Source: Chlamydiia bacterium (GTDB taxonomy: Bacteria; Chlamydiota; Chlamydiia; Chlamydiales; JACKPQ01). From it: a DNA stretch of 11,978 nt. The stretch spans positions 1 through 11,978 of the forward strand of contig JAUILX010000017.1 of assembly GCA_030433395.1 (NCBI GenBank). Direction: 5' to 3'. The notes under the pieces are model-generated. The model did not search any database. It saw only the letters and a list, made by a program, of their open reading frames with translations, and was not told the DNA's origin. Made by a program: the position numbers and the translations under genes. Shown in pieces: positions 6,864-11,978 of the stretch (positions are counted from its first letter, which is position 1; every line of letters starts with the position of its first letter).

Positions 6864-7683
6864 CCTCTTTTGTTTGCCAAATGGAGATAAATTGTCCTTT
6901 GTGACAGAAAATAGCGCCGTCAATTCCGCTGACTTTTTTCAACTCGCCTTCTAGCAAGCCAGCCCATTTTTCTGGAAGGGGTCTGCGCACTTCCATGCGG
7001 CGATCATAAGTTGGCGGAATACCCCGCAACTTCCAGTGCTTGCCAGCTGGCATAATAATAAACTCTGCAGGGTGGTGCTCGCCCCCAAGCTCAAAAAAAC
7101 TTTCAAGCCACGGAAGTGAGCGGTCAAAATAAAGAACTTTGCCTTGTGACTCCATGGCTTTTTGCACGACGACTTTTGCTTCTTGGATATAATCAAAGCG
7201 AGCTCTTAATCTTTTAAGGTGCCCCATGCAAAAATCAAGGGCCTCAAAAAATGCATCGTCGTAAGCCTGTGGAGGAGAATCATGATCAACAGGGACAAAT
7301 TCACTAATCACCCCTGAAAATGTACACAAACCATTAGGGGGTGTGTAACCTCCATTATCAATGGTATCGACACCAGTAATAAGCTTATCTGCAAGAAATT
7401 TATGCCAAGCGGGCTCAATGATTTGCTCATCTAGTAAGTAGTTAAGAATCATTCCAGCACTACTTAAAGGTCCGTTGTAATCAGACTGGTGGTGATCGAA
7501 GCGTTTTTGTGCCGGATCAAAAACGCCGCCAACATCGCAAACGTAGTCGCATTTGCCAAGTTGCTCCAACTCACGCGTTCGCACAACTTTATCGCGATCA
7601 ATCTTCTCGTACAGAATAAGAAGCGCACACGCAGTCACTTCATCTGCGTGAAAAGTTCCATCATGTATTCCGAGTGACCCCAT
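6829..7683 (-). CDS. MYG1/UPF0160 family metal-dependent hydrolase
   Basis: MYG1-family protein, related to DHH phosphoesterases; eukaryotic MYG1 has been described as a 3'-5' RNA exonuclease, while the bacterial role is uncertain. The 284 residues from ATG 7683 begin MGSLGIHDGTFHADEV, the conserved metal-binding HDGxFHxDE motif (H7, D8, H12, D14, E15). They continue with DVGGVFDPAQKRFDHHQSD, with D50 and the DHH at 63-65. The ITGVDTIDNGG segment and a C-terminal ELKKVSGIDGAIFCHKGQFI also fit the family. A TTG at 7689 would add two residues. No Shine-Dalgarno is visible, and the candidate promoter places the start about three bases before the ATG. It overlaps the downstream HIT gene by 35 bases, forming a two-gene operon. 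Confidence 0.92.
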   Translation of the reverse strand: MGSLGIHDGTFHADEVTACALLILYEKIDRDKVVRTRELEQLGKCDYVCDVGGVFDPAQKRFDHHQSDYNGPLSSAGMILNYLLDEQIIEPAWHKFLADKLITGVDTIDNGGYTPPNGLCTFSGVISEFVPVDHDSPPQAYDDAFFEALDFCMGHLKRLRARFDYIQEAKVVVQKAMESQGKVLYFDRSLPWLESFFELGGEHHPAEFIIMPAGKHWKLRGIPPTYDRRMEVRRPLPEKWAGLLEGELKKVSGIDGAIFCHKGQFISIWQTKEDAEKAFGKIYL

Positions 7684-7692
7684 AATCAAGCG

Positions 7693-7722
7693 ATGATATC
7701 AGATCAATTAAAATGTTATCAA
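7693..7722 (-). promoter_or_regulatory. Candidate promoter of MYG1-HIT, near-leaderless
   Basis: On the minus strand TTGATA (7717-7722) and TATCAT (7693-7698) are 18 bases apart. The predicted start near 7686 is three bases before the ATG at 7683. The -35 overlaps a DnaA-box-like TTATCAACA on the plus strand. Confidence 0.45.
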
Positions 7723-7859
7723 CACAATTTCTTGAAGTTTACAATTATTAATTAAACCATTGATTATCAATTGCTTAATGATTAATTGTAAACCCTTTTG
7801 AAATAAAGGCCTTCTAACTTATCAACAAGTTTTCCACAGCAAATACTGCTTTATCCCAG
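7716..7859 (+). other. Cluster of DnaA-box-like 9-mers in AT-rich spacer
   Basis: TTATCAACA occurs at 7716-7724 and 7819-7827 (one mismatch from TTATCCACA). TTTTCCACA at 7830-7838 fits the relaxed consensus TTWTNCACA, and TTATCCCAG at 7851-7859 is a weaker match. All are in the same orientation, the last three beginning 11 and 21 bases apart, roughly one and two helical turns. They flank the nested palindrome. This could be a DnaA regulatory or titration site or an origin; neither dnaA nor dnaN is in the window. Confidence 0.35.
7737..7793 (-). repeat. 57-bp nested palindrome in divergent intergenic region
   Basis: Outer arms GTTTACAATTATTAATTAA (7737-7755) and TTAATGATTAATTGTAAAC (7775-7793) are inverted repeats matching at 17 of 19 positions. 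Inside, after three unpaired bases on each side, lies a perfect 13-base palindrome ATTGATTATCAAT (7759-7771). All parts share one centre, base 7765. The block lies between the MYG1 and LOG-protein promoters and is almost entirely A+T. It may be a regulator-binding site, a cruciform, or part of an origin-like region. Confidence 0.8.
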
Positions 7860-7895
7860 TGTTTTAAAAAATATTATCGAACAAATAACGAACAC

Positions 7896-7924
7896 ATGAC
7901 GAATTAATCGAATAGGCGTATATA
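7896..7924 (+). promoter_or_regulatory. Candidate promoter of LOG-domain gene, leaderless
   Basis: ATGACG (7896-7901) and TATATA (7919-7924) with a 17-base spacer. The expected +1 is at about 7931, exactly the A of the ATG. No Shine-Dalgarno lies before the ATG. Confidence 0.5.
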
Positions 7925-7930
7925 AAAAGC

Positions 7931-10045
7931 ATGCACGGCTATTTGTTCGAATCACATCATGATCTCATTACACCTGATGGAGTGATCACTCAAATTAATG
8001 AGGGAACTCCTACCAATCGGGAAGCTGCTGTGGAAATTAGAGGCATCAGCCCCTCTTATGTTGGATTCAAAATTGAGCCTACCCAAGTTCACTTTAATTT
8101 GAAAAGCACGCTCGCCCAACTCGGTCTGGACGCCCACGCTGAAAAAATAGAGCTATCCAAAGAGCTCCTTAACGCAAAAATACATCTGCATCTCAAAGCC
8201 CTTGATCAAACAGGTGAAGAGCTATTAAAATGGCTAACGCCCGGCGCGCATGTCGGCAAATTATTTGCCGCCGATGAGTCCCGCAAAGTAAAAAATCCTG
8301 ACTACCTTCAGCGTTGCTTTGGTCGCACCGATAGAAACGGCAGCCCGCTTCTGTCGCTAGGCGGTGCAGGTGACCACGAGGACCTAGACTTACAACAAAT
8401 TGGAGGGAGGCTGATCGGCTTCCTACCTCTACTGCAAGGTCGCTATGTCTATGATAAAGACATTAATAGTTTTTTACCCACCCTTGCCAAAGCTCTACAC
8501 AATCCACAATACAAGCTGCGCGAGATGCTCAAGCTACATCAAGTGTGGCAAAACAACGATCCAAAACACCTCTCTAAAGAGCACGTCTTGCTTGTCCGCA
8601 CTGCACCTCTTCATATTCTCACCTGCTTTGCACGTGTTGCAACAGAACTTTTACCCGAAGGCTTCCGCCACACCAGCGCTTCAGTCTTACAACCCGACAC
8701 ACAAGCTTCAGGAGATGTCTACGAACTTTATGGAACATCCCAAACCGAAATCGAAAGCATCCCCCTTGAATTTTATACTCTTGAGCCTTATCGAGAGCAC
8801 GTCTCTTTTGATGACCGTGATCAGCTGCAAATCTGTCTTGAAGATCCGTCTGCAATCTTCAAAGCCTATCAAACAGCGACAGCGCCTCCCAACCACAAAG
8901 CTGCAGTCTTCATTGTCAAAGGCACCCAGCTCCAAAAGCTTAAATCAGAAGACTGGATCTATCAAGATCCTCACAAAAACGAGCTGCCAGGAATTTTCCA
9001 TACCGAACGGCAAGCACTCCTAGCTGAGCGCTACATTCACGGCCAGCCCGCCTACCCTTTTCTAAAAGCCATTGAAGACGGACAGATCACATCTCAGGGC
9101 ATCTTACTTTCACGCACATTTCCCTCCCCGTTTATGAAGCGAATGCTACTTTCTGAGCGAGTGCAGCGCTGCCTTAAAGGTATTTATTTCAACATGCCCT
9201 CATATGATGGGGGAGAGTATTTTTCTTATGAGGATCGATCATTTCTATTCGACCTTGCAAAATTTGGCATACCCACATATTGGGCCGATAAGCGCTCGGG
9301 AAAACTGCTGCAATACATCCCTAAGCCTGACAAAGACACTGGAATGTTTGTGCCCAAAGAATCCGTTGATGATTTCGTTGCGGCTACCTTTGTTGGTATC
9401 TACGGATCAAACTTGATTGAAGGCAACTTTGAAGGCGAGCTAAAAAAACTCCTCGAAGGACTGCTTTCCATGCGCGAAAGCGTCAATCACGATCTGCTCA
9501 ATCCCGGCAAGCCACTGGCGATGGTAACCGGCGGAGGACCCGGAGCAATGAGCGTTGGCAACCGTGCAGCCCGTGAGCTCGGCATACTCTCTTGCGCAAA
9601 CATCGTAGACTTTACATCCCAAGGAGGCGCCGTTGTTAACGAGCAGCAGCAAAACCCTTATGTTGATATCAAAATGACCTATCGTCTCGACAAGCTCGTC
9701 GAACGTCAAGCAGAATTTTATCTCGATCTACCCATCTTTTTAACCGGCGGCATTGGTACCGACTTTGAATATGCCCTTGAAGAAGTTCGCCGCAAAACAG
9801 GCGTTTGTCCCACCACCCCCGTTCTCCTCTTTGGCACACCAGAGTACTGGCGCGATAAAGTTAAAACTCGCTTTATGCGCAACCTTTCAACAGGAACAAT
9901 TAAAGGATCAGAGTGGGTTAGCAACTGCTTTTTCTGCGTGCAAACAGCAGAGCAGGGGCTAGACATTTATCGCAACTTCTTCATAGGCCAGCTCAAGATA
10001 GGTAAAGGGGGCCCGGTCTACGAAGATGGGTTCGTATCTGTTTAA
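7931..10045 (+). CDS. Large protein with C-terminal LOG/lysine-decarboxylase-like Rossmann domain
   Basis: A 704-residue cytoplasmic protein. The C-terminal part carries the LOG-family (cytokinin-riboside phosphoribohydrolase, formerly 'possible lysine decarboxylase') motifs. These are FVGIYGSN at 487-494, VTGGGPGAMSVGNRAA from 532 with the GGGPGAM nucleotide-binding turn at 534-540, and TGGIGTDFE from 605, equivalent to the PGGxGTxxE catalytic motif with P replaced by T. Known members hydrolyse nucleoside monophosphates to base and ribose 5-phosphate; E. coli PpnN, which also has extra domains, is about 454 residues. The first ~480 residues are unrecognised, with no signal peptide or membrane segment. 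The catalytic glutamate is kept, so activity is plausible but the substrate is unknown. It is divergent from MYG1-HIT; I recall a similar neighbourhood in Chlamydia but cannot verify it. Confidence 0.85.
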   Translation: MHGYLFESHHDLITPDGVITQINEGTPTNREAAVEIRGISPSYVGFKIEPTQVHFNLKSTLAQLGLDAHAEKIELSKELLNAKIHLHLKALDQTGEELLKWLTPGAHVGKLFAADESRKVKNPDYLQRCFGRTDRNGSPLLSLGGAGDHEDLDLQQIGGRLIGFLPLLQGRYVYDKDINSFLPTLAKALHNPQYKLREMLKLHQVWQNNDPKHLSKEHVLLVRTAPLHILTCFARVATELLPEGFRHTSASVLQPDTQASGDVYELYGTSQTEIESIPLEFYTLEPYREHVSFDDRDQLQICLEDPSAIFKAYQTATAPPNHKAAVFIVKGTQLQKLKSEDWIYQDPHKNELPGIFHTERQALLAERYIHGQPAYPFLKAIEDGQITSQGILLSRTFPSPFMKRMLLSERVQRCLKGIYFNMPSYDGGEYFSYEDRSFLFDLAKFGIPTYWADKRSGKLLQYIPKPDKDTGMFVPKESVDDFVAATFVGIYGSNLIEGNFEGELKKLLEGLLSMRESVNHDLLNPGKPLAMVTGGGPGAMSVGNRAARELGILSCANIVDFTSQGGAVVNEQQQNPYVDIKMTYRLDKLVERQAEFYLDLPIFLTGGIGTDFEYALEEVRRKTGVCPTTPVLLFGTPEYWRDKVKTRFMRNLSTGTIKGSEWVSNCFFCVQTAEQGLDIYRNFFIGQLKIGKGGPVYEDGFVSV

Positions 10046-11265
10046 AAACCCCAAGAGAATCCGACGGCAAAGAATGACGTTCTTTCCTTGAAAAACTGCC
10101 CTTCACCGTAGCCATTAAGATATTTTCCATAAATGCGCAATTTTCGGCCAATACCCTGCAGTTTAGACCACTCATAACCGAGCATCCCAGTAAAATCAAA
10201 CTGCCAGTGATTCACCTGCCAGTTTTGAGCATTGACTGCCAAAAAAGGCGTTCCATAGAGGCGGTGGTAGTGATGCTTTTTTCCCAAAAGACGCATTTCC
10301 GTACCATACTTGAGATAAAACGTCTTCAAAGAAAAAGTCGAATCGCTGTGCAAAACGAAACCTGGTCCCCCATAAAAACGAAAGCCCGAAGTCAACTGAT
10401 ACGATGTGATCCATTCAAAAGCCTCAAAGCTTGGATTCACCCGCTGCGGTATAAAGCCTGGATTGTTCACCAAAAACTCATCACCCAAATGTGACGAAAT
10501 ATGGTAAAGCATCAAGCGCATTGACCACGCATCAAAAGCATAACTTAAGGGAAAGCCCAAAAGATAATCAGTATTTACAAGTTCCGCAAATTCATCTTCG
10601 TGGGGATTTTGCATATTAAAAACAGACCAAATGCCAGATAAAATACCAATCTGCAAATCACCGTGAGCCGGCCAAACATCTCGCCAACGGAAAATAGGGA
10701 ATTCATCTCCAAGAGCAACAGCAATCGTATTATCACCCATGATATCATCACCCATACGATATTCAGCATAATATTGAGGTTGTCTAGGGTCAGCAATAAG
10801 CGGCTGAAAAAGCACCGTTGTCTGGGGGAACCAGGTTCCCCCAACACGAGGTTTAACCATGTAAGACTCTTCTTTTTGAATCTCCTCATCAGACAAGCTA
10901 TCAACAACACAGACTCTTTCAACACCCGGCAGATCTTCGACAAAAGCAATGATCGAATTGCGGATCAAATCATTTTTAGGCAAATTCGACAGATACACCG
11001 TGCAGCCATCGACCTTGACCCTGACACAAAACTCATAAAAATTCATATCAATCAGAGCCTGAATATAGCCTTCAAGAAAGTGATCTGTTGCATCTTGAAC
11101 ACTTTCTTCAGGGATAGCATCTGCGCGAGAAAGCGTTTCTCCAAGAGCGACCAACTCATCATCTGCTAAACTTTCTTCAAGAAGCAAAGCTTCATCTGCA
11201 TAACCCTTTCCAAAAAACAAAAAACTACAAATGCAGCTAATCAATGCAAATTGCTTAGAAACCAT
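10042..11265 (-). CDS. Exported BON-like / DUF1207 outer-membrane protein
   Basis: The 407-residue product starts MVSKQFALISCICSFLFFGKGYADEALL, a signal peptide with likely cleavage after GYA. Residues about 65-120 (FLEGYIQALIDMNFYEFCVRVKVDGCTVYLSNLP...DLPGVERVCVV) look like a BON domain. From about 138 onward is a DUF1207 region beginning GGTWFPQTTVLFQPLIADPRQPQYYAEYRMGDD. It is rich in aromatic, alternating strands and ends in an aromatic FAVGFSWGF, typical of an outer-membrane beta-barrel. Function is unknown. A GTG at 11277 would add four residues, but the AAGGGGTGA before the ATG at 11265 fits a Shine-Dalgarno for the ATG. Its stop overlaps the LOG gene stop by four bases. A 21-bp perfect palindrome lies within the codons for the GGTWFPQ motif. 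Confidence 0.85.
   Translation of the reverse strand: MVSKQFALISCICSFLFFGKGYADEALLLEESLADDELVALGETLSRADAIPEESVQDATDHFLEGYIQALIDMNFYEFCVRVKVDGCTVYLSNLPKNDLIRNSIIAFVEDLPGVERVCVVDSLSDEEIQKEESYMVKPRVGGTWFPQTTVLFQPLIADPRQPQYYAEYRMGDDIMGDNTIAVALGDEFPIFRWRDVWPAHGDLQIGILSGIWSVFNMQNPHEDEFAELVNTDYLLGFPLSYAFDAWSMRLMLYHISSHLGDEFLVNNPGFIPQRVNPSFEAFEWITSYQLTSGFRFYGGPGFVLHSDSTFSLKTFYLKYGTEMRLLGKKHHYHRLYGTPFLAVNAQNWQVNHWQFDFTGMLGYEWSKLQGIGRKLRIYGKYLNGYGEGQFFKERTSFFAVGFSWGF
10823..10843. repeat. 21-bp perfect palindrome inside DUF1207 gene
   Basis: Arms TGGGGGAACC and GGTTCCCCCA flank a single central base. It encodes part of the conserved GGTWFPQ motif, so the symmetry may be incidental to codon choice. In RNA the strand would form a strong hairpin only with a longer loop; in DNA it is a ready protein-binding dyad. 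Confidence 0.85.
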
Positions 11266-11290
11266 GAATAAAGTCACCCCTTAATTCATC

Positions 11291-11318
11291 TATATAGAAA
11301 GCTCTAAAAATAGCGCAA
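11291..11318 (-). promoter_or_regulatory. Candidate promoter of DUF1207 gene
   Basis: On the minus strand TTGCGC (11313-11318) and TATATA (11291-11296) are 16 bases apart. The predicted start near 11284 leaves a leader of about 19 bases that holds the AAGGGGTGA ribosome site. It is back to back with the tRNA promoter. Confidence 0.45.
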
Positions 11319-11333
11319 TTAAAATTTTAAAAC

Positions 11334-11362
11334 TTGCGCCCAGAAGGCTCTTTTGCTAAGCT
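11334..11362 (+). promoter_or_regulatory. Candidate promoter of the CAT-anticodon tRNA
   Basis: TTGCGC (11334-11339) and TAAGCT (11357-11362) with a 17-base spacer. The predicted start near 11369 is six bases before the mature tRNA. The -10 is poor. The same TTGCGC hexamer is used on the other strand for the DUF1207 gene, and the palindrome TTAAAATTTTAA (11319-11330) lies between them. Confidence 0.35.
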
Positions 11363-11374
11363 GATTTCTTCTTG

Positions 11375-11449
11375 GGGGCAATAGCTCAGGCTGGTTAGAG
11401 CAGCGGACTCATAATCCGTCGGTCCTAGGTTCAAGTCCTAGTTGCCCCA
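11375..11449 (+). tRNA. tRNA with CAT anticodon (elongator Met or Ile2)
   Basis: A complete 75-base cloverleaf: acceptor GGGGCAA/TTGCCCC, D-arm GCTC/GAGC, anticodon stem GCGGA/TCCGT with loop CTCATAA, a 5-base variable loop, T-arm CTAGG TTCAAGT CCTAG and discriminator A. CCA is not encoded. The perfect first acceptor pair G1-C72 argues against initiator tRNA. CAT anticodon tRNAs of the elongator type are either methionine or, when C34 is changed to lysidine by TilS, isoleucine. The anticodon arm resembles Ile2 tRNAs, but pair 4-69 is G-C rather than the C-G that TilS prefers in E. coli, so identity stays open. Confidence 0.95.
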
Positions 11450-11474
11450 TTTATACTAAATAATTTTTTATGCC

Positions 11475-11503
11475 TTGTTTCCCCAAAACGATTATGGTAA
11501 CAT
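11475..11503 (+). promoter_or_regulatory. Candidate promoter of small TPKQ protein gene (11554)
   Basis: TTGTTT (11475-11480) and TAACAT (11498-11503) with a 17-base spacer; predicted start near 11510, leaving a leader of about 44 bases. Unlike several promoters in this window it is not leaderless. Confidence 0.4.
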
Positions 11504-11553
11504 GTTCTGCATAGGGCACTTCTTCAGATGCCGTTACAACAAGCGAAAAAAAA

Positions 11554-11835
11554 ATGAGTTTAGTAAACAACGTAGGAAAAAAATTACTTCAATATGCCCA
11601 CCCTTCTGTATACATCCTTTCAGCAAGCATCCCAATGGGATTCGGTTTTGGCTTTGCAATTATAGAAGCTTGGCAGCCCAACGGAAAAAAACATCATCTA
11701 AGACGCCTATCACCGTATCTTACCCCTAAGCAAATTTTTGGCTTCTCAGCTGCTTTGATAATCGCTGGAGCTGTACTTGGGGGAGCAGGTTATTTAGCAC
11801 AGCGAGCAAAAGCTAATCAAGCTTCTAACGCATAA
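11554..11835 (+). CDS. Small two-helix membrane protein with TPKQ motif, divergent paralogue
   Basis: Unrecognised 93-residue protein with the same plan as the 2114 gene. It has a short polar N-terminus with basic residues (MSLVNNVGKKLLQYAHPS), a hydrophobic, glycine-rich segment at about 19-37 (ILSASIPMGFGFGFAII), and a basic loop with KKHHLRRLSPYLTPKQ (TPKQ at 57-60). A second hydrophobic segment follows at about 61-81 (IFGFSAALIIAGAVLGGAGYL), then a charged tail QRAKANQ. TPKQ is at 59-62 in the other protein and in both cases opens the second helix; AVLG follows at matching distance. The ATG comes directly after a run of nine A, with no clear Shine-Dalgarno. Homology is inferred from motif and layout and is weaker than that of the tandem copies. 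Confidence 0.7.
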   Translation: MSLVNNVGKKLLQYAHPSVYILSASIPMGFGFGFAIIEAWQPNGKKHHLRRLSPYLTPKQIFGFSAALIIAGAVLGGAGYLAQRAKANQASNA

Positions 11836-11880
11836 CAGTAAAGCAAAAGTTGAATTAATTTATTACAAAATAGGATTTTT

Positions 11881-11978
11881 ATGTCATCTGTCACACAAAC
11901 GGTATTTTTTGAAAAACCTCGGGTACTCTATGTAGATGAGGATTATTCTGCCAAACCTCCTGCGTATGGAACGATTGG
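11881..11978 (+). CDS. Start of an unrecognised gene (3' end outside window)
   Basis: An open frame from ATG 11881 to the window end gives 32 codons starting MSSVTQTVFFEKPRVLYVDE and including YSAKPPAYGTI. A good Shine-Dalgarno AGGA at 11872-11875 lies five bases before the ATG, which supports a real gene. No signal peptide or membrane segment is seen in the visible part. It lies 45 bases after the small TPKQ gene on the same strand, so co-transcription is possible. The fragment is too short to assign a family. Confidence 0.6.
   Translation, partial: MSSVTQTVFFEKPRVLYVDEDYSAKPPAYGTI

Noticed and set aside
7737..7793. dif/Xer recombination site
   Set aside because: The palindrome has no XerC/XerD half-sites around a six-base centre; arms do not resemble known dif sequences.
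7684..7930. Attachment site or mobile element boundary
   Set aside because: No integrase, transposase or flanking direct repeats were found anywhere in the window.
8445..9023. 192-codon frame inside the LOG-domain gene
   Set aside because: Alternate-frame shadow; the host frame continues through with family motifs, and the shadow is Ser/Lys/Pro-rich without structure.
10663..11169. 168-codon plus-strand open frame opposite the DUF1207 gene
   Set aside because: Antisense to a protein with clear signal peptide and DUF1207 motifs; the translation lacks any recognisable pattern.
11475..11729. 84-codon frame overlapping the small gene at 11554
   Set aside because: TTG start inside the candidate promoter and a different frame from the two-helix protein, which has a family-like layout.

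Overview
The window looks like chromosome of a chlamydia-like bacterium (phylum Chlamydiae, probably an environmental Parachlamydiales-type lineage rather than Chlamydia itself). The evidence is the divergently transcribed infA - tRNA-Thr(GGT) - tuf block, a TyrP-type aromatic amino acid permease, a HIT protein next to a MYG1/UPF0160 protein and a large LOG-domain protein (a neighbourhood I recall from Chlamydia, not verified here), and a DUF1207 outer-membrane protein. Genes are tightly packed and frequently switch strand. There is no phage, transposase, CRISPR array or rRNA.

Layout. 1-1590 (minus): tuf (its last few codons lie outside the window), tRNA-Thr, infA. 1651-2103 (plus): promoter and sufE. 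2114-2868: a small two-helix membrane protein gene, then a degraded tandem copy of the sufE 3' end plus that gene. 2865-5783 (minus): tyrP-like permease and a secreted TPR/HEAT-repeat protein. 5883-6527 (plus): an N-formylglutamate-amidohydrolase-like protein whose reading frame continues upstream through a signal-peptide-like stretch with no normal start codon. 6510-7683 (minus): HIT protein and MYG1 protein, overlapping. 7684-7930: an AT-rich divergent intergenic region with a 57-bp nested palindrome and DnaA-box-like sites. 7931-10045 (plus): a 704-aa protein ending in a LOG-type nucleotide-binding fold. 10042-11265 (minus): exported BON-like/DUF1207 protein. 11375-11449 (plus): tRNA with CAT anticodon. 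11554-11835 (plus): a third, divergent member of the small membrane protein family. 11881-end: start of an unrecognised gene.

The genes do not form one pathway. They cover translation (EF-Tu, IF-1, two tRNAs), Fe-S cluster sulfur transfer (SufE), aromatic amino acid uptake (TyrP), nucleotide-related hydrolysis (HIT, LOG) and envelope proteins. The least ordinary signals are: the repeated two-helix small membrane protein family with a TPKQ motif, one copy of which is decaying; several promoters whose predicted transcription start falls on or within a few bases of the start codon (leaderless-like); the nested palindrome with DnaA-like boxes; and the apparently startless signal-peptide extension at 5811-5882.
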